Shown piece after piece: positions 36,333 to 46,965 of a stretch of 64,000 bases of DNA. Both the position numbers and the translations under genes were made by a program. The notes under the pieces are model-generated. The model did no database searches. It was not told the origin of the DNA and saw nothing but the letters and a program-made list of their open reading frames with translations. Each line of letters begins with the position of its first letter. Within the stretch, counting starts at the first letter, position 1. The stretch spans positions 43,160,496 to 43,224,495 of the forward strand of contig JALIGW010000003.1 of NCBI GenBank assembly GCA_023053685.1. The letters are read 5' to 3'. This DNA is from Diadophis punctatus similis (taxonomy: Eukaryota > Chordata > Lepidosauria > Squamata > Dipsadidae).

Positions 36333-36790
36333 CTGCAGGAGAAAGAAGGAACCTCTGTTGCCATCTCCCGCGGGGCTGCAGCCACCCAACTGAGTCCCCG
36401 ACCGCGGCAGCATCCCTGCTGTTCTCCGGCCAAGCAGCCGAAGGAGCCGTGGAGCCCCGACGCTGCCCTGCATCTCGGTCTCTTCGGGCTTGTCCGGCAG
36501 CCTGTTGGGAAGGCTGCGACGCATGGGAGGGAAGGAGCTGCTATTGCCACTCCGGCATGTCTCCCCCGTCACTGTGGCTGCACCGGGGAGCCGCATCCTT
36601 GTTAACAATGGAGACGCTGCGCGGAGCAGAGGCACCTGGCAAGCGAGGCGAGTGGCTGCATCGGCGGCAGGCTCCTGCCCGCGTCTCCCGCCCGCCTGCC
36701 CGCCTCTTGCCTTAGCATTTAAAAGAATGAGAGGCGGACGGGCGGGAGATGCGGGCAGGAGCCTGCCACCGATGCAGCCACTCGCCTAAC
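36333..36790. repeat. GC-rich segment with a long hairpin
   Basis: Strongly GC-rich, CpG-containing. Arms 36647-36709 and 36730-36786 are inverted copies (GGCGAGTGGCTGCATCGGCG versus its complement) with few mismatches and a 20-base AT-rich loop. Probably the interior of the transposon that starts at 35709. Confidence 0.75.
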
Positions 36791-36792
36791 AT

Positions 36793-37105
36793 GGCCTTCC
36801 AGTTTCTAGCCTGGTGCCTTAACCCCTATAGCAGTGATGGCGAACCTATGGCACGCCCTAGCTTACCTCCAGCACGCATGTGTGCGCCAGCCAGCTGATT
36901 TTCGGCTCACGCAGAGGCTCTGGGAGGGTGTTTTCAGCTTCTGGAGGGCCTCCGGGGGGCGGGGAAGCCGTTTTCGCCCTCCCCAGACATTGAATTATGG
37001 GTGTGGGCACTCGCATGTGTGCGATAACGCGTGCACATGCACTTTTGGCACCTGAGGAAAAAAATGTTCGCCATCACTGCCCTATAGCAACCTGGCTCTC
37101 AATTT
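36793..37105 (-). mobile_element. MIR-like SINE fragment split by a hAT MITE
   Basis: CAGTTTCTAGCCTGGTGCCT and TAACCCCTATAG before the MITE, then CAACCTGGCTCTC after it, match the antisense head of the SINE at 26061-26262. Confidence 0.6.
36832..37079. mobile_element. hAT MITE (248 bp), GATGGCGAACC-ended
   Basis: Ends CAGTGATGGCGAACCTATGG and inverse (..ATGTTCGCCATCACTG); perfect 8-bp duplication CCCTATAG at 36824-36831 and 37080-37087. A diverged relative is at 63363. Confidence 0.93.
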
Positions 37106-39214
37106 ATATATTATAAAATTGTAAAATCAGTCAAGTCTGTATATGTTCCCCCTTGCTTCTTTGAATATTGTGCTATTTATTTGAAGATACAGAAAGCAGT
37201 CTGGTGGACTAAGCCATTGTTTCAAGAGTTTCAAAATATTTTATCTTCTTTGTATTAATAGTCACATTTTGCTATCTAAACAAATAATTAACTCTCAGTC
37301 GAGCTTTCCTTTTCATCTTTAATAGTGAAGCAAAGGGAAGAAATCAGGCCTAATTCTTTTCCCATTATTATCTGAGACATTCAATGCATTGCTTATTGTG
37401 GTTTAGATCTCTTCTAAATTGCTTTTTTTCTATTTGTATGAATTCAAAGATATTTCAACAGATTGTTTGGAAGTCCTACTTCTTCCACTAAAGTGGCTAG
37501 GCCACACAATCTACTCTGTAACCCATGTTAAGCATCTGGCATAGTAATACAATTTTAAATTTCAAGCCACCAGTCCACCCCACTCTTCAGAATCCTGTAA
37601 AATCTTGAATGTAATACTTGGTCTTTTATGGGATTATATGTATTTCATTACTTGTTTATGTCAGTTGTTTAACAAGTTTATTTATTTATTTTATTTTATT
37701 TTTAGAGTTCTTATATGCCGCCCTACTCCCTGGGGACTCAGGGCGGCAAGTTGTTTTCAGTATATAGTAGAATCAGTGTAGCAATAGTGGGAATGTCAAT
37801 GGAAGAATATTAACATATCAAATATTATTTGATGTTAGAGAAAAGTGATATAAGATGTTTTATTCTTGATATATATTAACACAGTCCTGATCTAATCCTA
37901 TAATAGTTCATTTTTTAAAAAAAATGCTGAAAATACAATAATCGGGTTGAATCATTCTTTCATAAACTGCAGCAATGTTATAAAGGTCAACATTATTGGG
38001 AAATGATTTATACAGCACTTGAATGAAACAAATCTTAAAAACTGAATTCTCATTCCCATTGTAGCCTTCAGTTAGGTGAAATTGGAAAGTATAGGGCAAC
38101 AGTTATTGAGCTAACCCAAATGGGCTAACTGACAGAATGGACTCCCATGGGAATGAAATTTGGGGAAGCTGCTTTAATGCTACCGCACTGCTTCTCCAAT
38201 GGCGCCACAGTGCTGCCATCAGGCATGGACTCATGATCCTCATTTCCAATGCTCCCTGACAACTTTTCAAAAGTCAATGGAAAATCAAGCATGAATTTCA
38301 AATCTCCCTGCAACCTTCCCAATCGCAAAATCGTGGCTTGTGAGAACCTTGCAGGAAAAAAGTAAATGGGGAGATGGCAGCGAAAGTCACAAGCTGTTTG
38401 ACTTTTCCCCATTCCTCTGCACTTGTTCCACATCACACACTTGCACAACCACTCCCTCCCTCCCTCACCTGGCAGCAGCCATTTACCTGCTTGCCGGCTT
38501 TGAACTGCAACTTCCTGCTGGCTTCATGATTCTCATTTAAGTCAATAGGAAAGCCTGTGTTTATTCTGTTTCTTTGTTTAGGTAAGGAAATATCTTTGAA
38601 ATGATGGCCCAATGGGTCACGGGTTGTCTAGTTTTTTTTATTAAACTTCACTAACTATATATTCCCACAATGTACATTTAATGAGCTTTGTACATGTTAA
38701 TTGTTGCAAGGATATTACATGTTAGAAAGGATATTTGATCCCTTCAGTGGAAGAACTCCTAAGTTGTGGGAGTATGCTTTGAAATAGTGAAAAACCATGT
38801 ATCTCAAAAGTAATCCCGACAACAGTATTTAATTCAAATTGGAAACCATTCCTACATTAGTATTCAATACATGGATTTGTACCACAGCCAAAATTTGGAA
38901 TTCTCTCTGTATCAAATCTATATTTTAATTTTATAGGACTTCCAAGAATAGATTTTTAGTAGTATGGACAGAATTTACTGCAGTTCATAATTTCATTTCA
39001 TGATTTATACAGTGCAGATCATGGTTCTTGAAATATGTGTTCCTTAAAGCTTAAAGGGATTTTCAAGTTTTTAAAATAATATAATATTTCAATTATTCAC
39101 AATTAATTAATGATATGCAAGAAAATTATAATCCCTATGACATTAGTAAATCCCTTATTTACTCATTTGTACCCTAGTCTTTTATCACTTTCGTTTGTCA
39201 TTTTTCCTTTCCTG

Positions 39215-39215
<1 letters not shown>
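37106..39215. other. Mostly unassigned DNA with one LINE/SINE tail
   Basis: The segment 37675-37757 is a TTTA-rich tail followed by TATGCCGCCCTACTCCCTGG and GGACTCAGGGCGGC, a hairpin-forming retroelement 3' end. The rest is unrecognised. Confidence 0.5.

Positions 39216-39218
<3 letters not shown>

Positions 39219-39260
<42 letters not shown>
39219..39260. repeat. (CA)n microsatellite
   Basis: About 20 CA units. Confidence 0.95.
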
Positions 39261-39261
<1 letters not shown>

Positions 39262-39263
<2 letters not shown>

Positions 39264-40174
39264 TGTCTAATATATACAAATGTGCAATAAAATAAAGGAT
39301 TGCATATTGCTTTCTATCACACATTATGCAAATTTTATGTCTAAGCAAATATGCTAGAATACATTTATGTGCTAATAATTTTGTGAACTTATTTTACAAG
39401 TTAAGACTTCAAGAGTTCAGTACCACATATAAAGTATGTCCTAAATCTTTAGTTGATCTTGATTTGTTTTATTTTTTTCTATAAACAAAGAGCCTAGTTA
39501 TTAAAATGAATGTGAATGGAATATTTCAGAAAGTCTATTAGACTTGATAAATTAATTTTGTTCCATGGAGAAGCATCATCCAGATCCAAGGACCCAAAAC
39601 AGCCCAGGTAGCTTTATCTTAGCATAGGTCCTAGATTCTTGGATTTTGCTGTGTTAGACTAAACTAATCTGCACAATTTAAAGGAAAAGTACCTGCAAAC
39701 AAATTGAATGTTTCTAAGTGCAAATTGGATTTTCAATAGCTCTAGATTTAAAGTGCCATTGTAGTAAAACAAAATTATTTTAAGATCTCTACCTCTAGAA
39801 TACTAATTTATTTAAGCTTCCACATTTATGTTATTGTTTGCTTTTCCGTATATAAGTTGATGAGAGATATATCAAGAGGGAGAGATAAGCATAAAAGATC
39901 AGAGAGATAGGAAAGAATTAAACATGACTGTTTGAATTTAGTGGTTTCTAAGGTTGAGATAAGCATTTCAATTTCTAGGGCTATAAAACCCAAGTTGGGC
40001 AGCCATGTCCTTTGGAAGGCTCATGCAGTCACTTTAAAGCCAGTTCTTTCTCTCTGTGTGTATTCCTGTGCATGCACAAAAAACTAGGGTAGATTTTATC
40101 TGCTCACGCCAAGTTTCTGTAGCCCAGAATAGACCTGCTATTTGCTACCCAAAAAATCCAGAATATTCACCTTG
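39262..40174. other. Unassigned DNA
   Basis: Nothing recognised. Confidence 0.45.
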
Positions 40175-40182
40175 CATTACAC

Positions 40183-40314
40183 CAGGGGTGTCAAACTGGT
40201 GGCCTGCGGGCCGGATGCATCACACACGTCACTCCCACCCCAGATCCATGAAGGGAAAAAATGTTGTGATACATCACGTGATGGCAATGTGACGCAGCAA
40301 GTTTGACACCCTTG
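40183..40314. mobile_element. hAT MITE (132 bp), GGTGTCAAACT-ended
   Basis: Ends CAGGGGTGTCAAACTGGTGG and inverse (AAGTTTGACACCCTTG); flanks CATTACAC (40175-40182) and CACTACAG (40315-40322), 6 of 8 identical. Contains GGGCCGGATGC and CATCACGTGATG. Second copy at 62242. Confidence 0.85.
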
Positions 40315-40322
40315 CACTACAG

Positions 40323-40714
40323 TATTCAATCTTTTTGTTCATGTAAGCCTAACCCAAAAGGAGAGCATTCAGGGATTAGCACATCAAATCTGCTGTTCTT
40401 TCCACCTTCTACATATGACAGATAACTAGAGGATGAGCTCCTTTGCCTTGGCAACTTTAAAATCTGAGTAAAGCTTTTGGAATTTACTTCAAAACAGTAG
40501 GTCTCTTGTTTTCTTAAGGAATGGACTAATTAAGAATCAGCTCCTAAGGCTGAGAGGGCCCTTTGAAAACATACTTTAGTAGACTTATTTTTTTGGGAGG
40601 GGGGAATAGGGTTGCCATGGTACCTGTTGTGATGTCACTTGCAATAACTAATAAAAACAACAATAATTTTTTGAAGCATTTTGGAATCAAATGTTCCATT
40701 TCTTCAGTGCCTCA
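40323..40714. other. Unassigned DNA
   Basis: Nothing recognised. Confidence 0.4.
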
Positions 40715-41468
40715 GAGGGATGCTCACTGTAACAGCATTGCCAAAAAGGCATTAAGAATTGTTAATCTAATTTTGCAAAGCTTCTTCTCCGGTGACATTG
40801 TATTGCTAACCAGGGCATACAAATTTGTATGACCAGAATTTGCCAGGCCAATTCTCGAATACAGCTCATCTGCCTAGAATCCACACTGTATATCAGACAT
40901 TAATACGATTGAGCGGGTCCAGAGGTATTTCATGAGCAGAGTACTCCACTCCTCTGCTCACAATAGAAGCCCTTATGCCACCAGGCTTGAAATTTTAGGC
41001 TTGGACAATCTGGAACTGCGCCGCCTGTGGTCTGATCTAAGCATAGTACACAAAATTGTCTGCTACAACGTCTTACCTGTCAACGACTTTTTCAGCTTCA
41101 GCCACAATAATACACGGGCAAACATTCGATACAAACTCAAGGTAAACCACTCCAAACTCGATTGCAGAAAATACGACTTCAGCAACAGAGTGGTCAACGT
41201 CTGGAATGCTCTACCCGATTCCACTGTTACATCCTCAAACCCTCAAAGCTTCAACCTTAAACTGTCTACCGTGGACCTCACCCCATTCCTAAGAGGTCCG
41301 TAAAGGGGGCGTGCATAAGTGCACCAGCGTGCCTACCATCCCTGTCCTACTCTCCCCAATTTATTTGTATTCATTTCCTTTGTTCATGTCCATGTTCATA
41401 TTTATACCTGCAATCTTGCACATGTTTGACAAACTAATAAATAAAAATAAATAAATAAATAAATAAAT
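40715..41468 (+). mobile_element. AAAT-tailed LINE, C-terminus and 3' UTR, sense
   Basis: Frames 40741-40832 and 40932-41303 encode ALRIVNLILQSFFSGDIVLL, LTRAYKF, then after a break SRVLHSSAHNRSPYATRLEI, LDNLELRRLWSDLSIVHKIV, and KLDCRKYDFSNRVVNVWNAL to TPFLRGP with stop at 41303. The 3' UTR is CCAGCGTGCCTACCATCCCT.., ending TGTTTGACAAACTAATAAAT plus AAAT repeats. Same family as 1983-3475. Confidence 0.88.
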
Positions 41469-42590
41469 GCTGTAACATAGAGACATTGTGAGAACTTAAA
41501 GTGGTGTGTGGCTTTCACAACAATAGCTGAGTGCAAGAAGGAAGGTCAGACAGGCAGCAGTAAAACCAGGGCAATGGCTCTCAACAATTTCTTGAGGGCA
41601 CCAAATTGTGTGTGACATCAAATCTTGTCTTTTTGGAACACATCTTAGAATGGACATTCTTTGGGGGAATAATTTTTTTAGTCTTACATAATGAACTCCA
41701 GATATTCTCATCCCAAATCCTTGACAGATGGTGAAATTTCACAGATTCCACTGATCCTCAGAAATCTCATGAGTTTCAAATAGTCTCCTAAATATTTAAA
41801 ATTTGGGTAGGAAATGGGCACGTGAGTTGGAGTGGAATCACTGCTCCTACAGTATAGGCACCATGTTGCTAACCTCAGTTTTCTTGGGCAAAGTAAGATG
41901 TTGAGTACTGAATGATTTCAGCTAGGATAGGTATTGTCCCAATAATCTGGCAAAACGGAATAATTTCAAGAATTTCTTATTTTGCACAGACAGCCTTCAT
42001 ACTCATACATTATTTTTAGCTAAATAGTTTAAACTATCTGTATTTAGTGTGAAAAAGACAATGTTCAGGATACACTGGGCTAATATTCTGTGACATTTAC
42101 AACTACTGGTGTCAGAACAATGATCCTTTAATTCACATTTTATTATGATAGCTGTCAATCATTCTAGATTTTATAAGATCCTGTCATTTTATATGAATAC
42201 CAGACTGGATCTGAACCTGAGTAATCTCCCCCCCACTCCCGCTTCATGGTTTCTGATATGCTAAAGTTGTCCTATATTTCAAAATGTATTTTATCTTTTT
42301 TCCTTTTTAATATAATTTCAGAAGTAAGTTTTCAGATCTATACTGTTTGCATTCTGGTTTCTCTTCAAAAATCAGATTCATCAACTACTTTATTGAAGTT
42401 TTTGGGTTCCCTGCTTCTTTCTGAAGTTAGAACAATCTGAGGTTTGGTTATCTGTTTCCAAGGGCTAAACATGCAAAGAGTAAAATAAAATTATGATTTG
42501 CATTCTGAGTGTATATCAGTGTACGCATGTAGTCCTGCTTAGTGAGTTGTGGCAATTATTTTGGTTTGCAATCCATCTGCAATAAATTAG
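41469..42590. other. Unassigned DNA
   Basis: Nothing recognised. Confidence 0.45.
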
Positions 42591-42596
42591 TTCTTT

Positions 42597-42945
42597 CGGT
42601 CTACTTAAAATGTTTTGGAGGGCTTTGGTTGGTTTGTGTGTTATGATAATGCCGTGTGTTTGTAATAGTCTGTAGATTGTTTCTGAGATATTTTTGGTGT
42701 ATAGTAGTGTTACCCTTTTGATAGCTTATATCGATTGTGATGTAGTGGAGTGACTGATCAGGTTCATTTTGATTGGGTATCCATTTTGTTGGAAGATACT
42801 GCATGGACAGTCTCTTTTTTTGTTTTTTCTTCTGGCGTTTTGTTTTTTCTTCTGGCGTTTTGGGTTGCTGCAATGTGTTTGTGCTCATCTGAATAATGTT
42901 CCTACACAGCTCCTCTTGTGGAAAGTTGAGTTGTTAATTTGATAT
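42597..42945 (-). mobile_element. Penelope-like element RT C-terminal fragment, antisense
   Basis: Minus strand gives FHKRSCVGTLF, then KQNGYPIKMN-like, and VTLLYTKNISETIYRLLQTH followed by GIIITHKPTKALQNIL. These match, in order, the linker region after the RT of Penelope-type elements (NGYP and V-T-L-x-Y blocks). An internal duplication of TTTTTTCTTCTGGCGTTTTG (42819-42862) shifts the frame. Confidence 0.65.
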
Positions 42946-42959
42946 TGGAACCCAGGTGA

Positions 42960-43215
42960 AATAAAAAATGCTAGTGAATTCCTCAAAACTTGGTATTCAG
43001 ACAAATTAACCATCAATAGACATATAAAAATCAACCATATTTACACACCATTCAAATCAGACAAGAAAAAGCTAGGAAGGAAACAAAAAGACCAGAACAC
43101 ATTCTCCTCAGTAGCCAACATCCAGATAAGCAGGGATTAACACTAGACAAACAATGAAGCAGAAAACAACAGCCTAATCAACGAACTACTAAGGAGAAAA
43201 CCCCACTACTACCAA
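42960..43215 (+). mobile_element. Penelope-like element 3' terminal fragment, sense
   Basis: Frame with ASEFLKTWYSDKLTINRHIK and then IYTPFK, resembling the extreme C-terminus of Penelope-like proteins (EFLEAW-S...INRHI), with a stop at about 43140. Orientation is opposite to the neighbouring fragment. Confidence 0.55.
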
Positions 43216-43239
43216 CACAGGCAGGGCAAGCTACTATTT

Positions 43240-43745
43240 CTTAGAATCTCTTAGAATAACAGAGTTGGAAGGGACCTTGGAGGTCTTCTAGTCCAACCCC
43301 ATGCTTAGGCAGGACACCTATACCATTTCAGACAAATGGTTATCCAATTGCTTCTTAAAAACTCCAGTGTTGGAACACCCACAACTTCAGGAGGCAAGCT
43401 GTTCACTGATTAATTGTTCTAACAGGCTCAGGAAATTTCTCCTAAGTTCTAGATTGCTTCTCTCCTTGATTAGTTTCCACCCATTGCTTCTTTTCCTGCC
43501 CTCAGGTGCTTTGGAGAATAGTTTGACTCCCTCTTCTTTGTGGCAGTCCCTGAGATATTGGAATACTGCTATCATGTCACCCCTAGTCCTTCTTTTCATT
43601 AAGCTAGACATACCCAATTCCAGCAACCATTCTTTATATGTTTTAGCCTACAGTCCCCTAATCATCTTTGTTGCTCTTCTCTGTGCTCCTTCCAGAGTCT
43701 CAATATCTTTTTTTACATCGTAGTGAGCAAAATGTTTAAACAGGG
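43240..43745 (-). mobile_element. CR1 LINE 3' end, antisense
   Basis: Plus strand CAGAGTTGGAAGGGACCTTG..CTAGTCCAACCCCATGCTTA; minus frame 43626-43387 encodes LELGMSSLMKRRTRGDMIAV, HKEEGVKLFSKAPEGR and NGWKLIKERSNLELRRNFL. A missing segment near 43430 breaks the final block. Confidence 0.92.
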
Positions 43746-44160
43746 TGCAAATCCCATGCTTACTACCATTGATAATGTTAGTTAGTCAGGTAACAGAAAA
43801 ACTGCAAACAAACAACTAAGATCAGAGAGCACCAAAAGTGTTTGTAACACTAGAAATGAATGTTGTATGTAACACATGTTATTATACAGGCCACACTTGA
43901 TCTACACTTTCCCTATACTAAAAATGTCAGCTTACTAAGGTTAAAATTACTGGCATAGGCAATATTTGTGGGGGCTAATTGAAGATGACCAAATTATATG
44001 GAAAGTTGCAATTTGGCATATAGGAAATGTTAAAAAGCATGAATTGAAAAGTGAAAGTAAAATAAAAGGGAAATTCTAAATGAAGATGGTTGACCTTATG
44101 AATTGGAGTTGATGAATACATGCATGGAAGCAACAGTACAAAATTAATTATAAATATATA
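43746..44160. other. Unassigned DNA
   Basis: Nothing recognised. Confidence 0.4.
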
Positions 44161-44164
44161 CATA

Positions 44165-44740
<576 letters not shown>

Positions 44741-44789
<49 letters not shown>

Positions 44790-44809
44790 TATATACTACT
44801 ATGACATAT

Positions 44810-44860
<51 letters not shown>

Positions 44861-44935
44861 TATATATATATGTACGTATGTATGTATGTATATATATATG
44901 TATGCGCGCGCACACACACACACACACACACATAC
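44741..44935. repeat. (CA)n, (TATG)n and (CA)n compound microsatellite
   Basis: CA blocks at 44741-44787, 44815-44856 and 44909-44932 with TATA/TATG/GCGCGC between them. Confidence 0.92.
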
Positions 44936-45572
44936 ACATACATAAATGCACAATATATGTCAGAAAGTATGAAATAGTGTCATCTGACCTAGATTATTGT
45001 GAGTGCATATAAAAATAGAAATTCATATGTTGGTGGTAGTCATATGCTTTGTTCTAGTGAACAGTAATAATGAATGAATCAGAAATTAATTGGGGAGGCG
45101 CAATGTTCTGAATTAATGTAATTCAGGATGTTGAAGAGAGAAAATGATTCTGTAAGATGCCACAACTGAAAAAATAGGAGTGAGATGGGAGGAGGCTGCA
45201 GGGAAAAAATGGGTTATTTGGAGGGCCAAAAATAAACAATAGTGGTTTCTGTTTGATGAACATCTATTTAGAAAAAAGCAGGCTTGTTTTCAATACATAA
45301 TTCGAACATAAATCTATTCATGCATATACATGGCAAAAATTAATATAAAACCAGAAGCGTTTTTTGTTTATGATTAAGAATTGGAATACAAAGAAGATGA
45401 AAGGTGCTAAATGTGGAATAGTCTATTTTTTAAATGTGTTAACAGTGGGTCTTGGGGGAAATGGAGCATGGAAGAAACAGTATGATCCTATGATAGTTAA
45501 TCTCCCAAGAAAATAAATGGAAGGTGGACATAGGTAAAGTTAATGTGGAGGCTCCTTGTAACAATGTATAAT
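44936..45572. other. Unassigned DNA
   Basis: Nothing recognised. Confidence 0.45.
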
Positions 45573-45574
45573 TA

Positions 45575-45705
45575 CCGTATTTTTCGGAGTATAGGACGCA
45601 CCGGAATATAGGACGCACCTTAATTTTGGGGGAGCAAAACAAGAAAAAAACAATTCTGCCATACCTAGCATTCAATACTTTAGGAAGTGACTGTGGTATG
45701 CCCCC

Positions 45706-45793
<88 letters not shown>

Positions 45794-46963
45794 TCCCCTC
45801 CCTCTCCCTCTCCCTCCCCCCTCTCTTCCTCCCTCCCTCTCTTTGAAATAAATCTGCTGGCTTTGGTGGGGTTTCTATGGACACCCCACCATTTGCTCTG
45901 TTTTTGGAATGGGGATAAAAGTGATTGCAGAAGCAAAAAAAGAGCATTGCGTTTCAGGCTGCAGCCCGAAAACACTTCCCTCCCCAATTCCAAAATTGGA
46001 GGAAGGACTTTTTGCACACCGCTCAGGGCGTTGCATTGCAGCCCCTGCTGCCGCAGGGGTCTCTGCCTGAGAAGGACCCTCAATCAGCCATCTCCAGAGA
46101 GCCACCCCCCCCTCCGTCCTCAGGAGCCGGCCAATCCTGAGCCGGCCGATCGTGAGCCCGCCGGCAGTGACAGTGCGCTCATGGAGGGGAGGGGGGAGGT
46201 GATCGCTTGCCACCGCTGCGCAGGTATGTGAGTCACCCGGGGGTCAGCCGCACCTCGGGTTGGAGGGTCCTTGTCCTGCTGCTGCCCCTAGGAAGCTGCG
46301 GAGCTGAAGAAGCCTCCACCCATCTGCCAGCTCGCCACTCAGCCTGGGGAGGAAAGCGTTTTCAGGCGGCAGCGCTGCAATCCCCTCCCCGATTCCAAAA
46401 GGCTGAGTGTTGAACTGGCAGATGGGTGGAGGCTTCTTTAGCTCCGCAGCTTCTTTGGGGCAGCAGCAGGACAAGGACCCGCCAATCTGAGGCGCGGCTG
46501 ACCCCTGGGCGACTCGCATACCTGCGCCGCGGCGGTGGTGGCAAGCGATCACCTCCCCCCCTCCGCGAACGTCTGCGGCGCGCTGTCACTGCCAGCGGGC
46601 TCGCGATCGGCCGGCTCAGGCTGGAAGGAGGGAAATAAAAAATAAAAAGCTCCTTCACTCTTAAAGGGGCTGCTGCCTCCTGAGGACGGGGTGTGTGGCT
46701 CCCTGGAGATGGCTGATCGAGGGTCCTTCTCGGCAAAGAAGAGCATCGCGTTTCCGGTGGCGGGCAGCGCCGGTTGCACGCCCCGTTTTTGGAATCAGGG
46801 AGGGGATCGCAGCGCTGACGCCTGAAAACGCTTTCCTCCCCAGGCTGAGTGGTGGGCTGGCAGGTGGGGGGGGTGGGGGCTACATTTGGAGTATAAGACA
46901 CACCCAGTTTTTGACCCGCTTTTTGGGAGTAAAAAGGTGCGTCTTATACTCCGAAAAATACGG
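45575..46963. mobile_element. Foldback DNA transposon (1.39 kb) with long inverted arms
   Basis: Terminal repeats CCGTATTTTTCGGAGTATA and inverse TATACTCCGAAAAATACGG, with TA on both sides. The arms continue inward as imperfect inverted copies: AGAGCATTGCGTTTC versus AGAGCATCGCGTTTC, the CAGCCATCTCC region, GATCGCTTGCCACCGC versus its inverse, and GAAGCCTCCACCCATCTGCC at 46309 versus its complement at 46415-46436. The fold is centred near 46372. A (CT)n tract at 45708-45791 lies in the left arm. No transposase; GC-rich open frames are artefacts. Confidence 0.85.
45708..45791. repeat. (CT)n microsatellite inside the foldback element
   Basis: About 42 CT units, then irregular CCCTCTC sequence. 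Confidence 0.95.
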
Positions 46964-46965
46964 TA

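Noticed and set aside
35783..36715. 310-codon open frame rich in Phe, Leu and Ser
   Set aside because: Produced by a TTTC/TTCC array that has no stop in any frame; the end part is GC-rich transposon DNA.
45439..46901. Frames of up to 214 codons, some proline/arginine-rich
   Set aside because: They cross a CT microsatellite and the GC-rich arms of the foldback element; mirrored frames on both strands and no domain.
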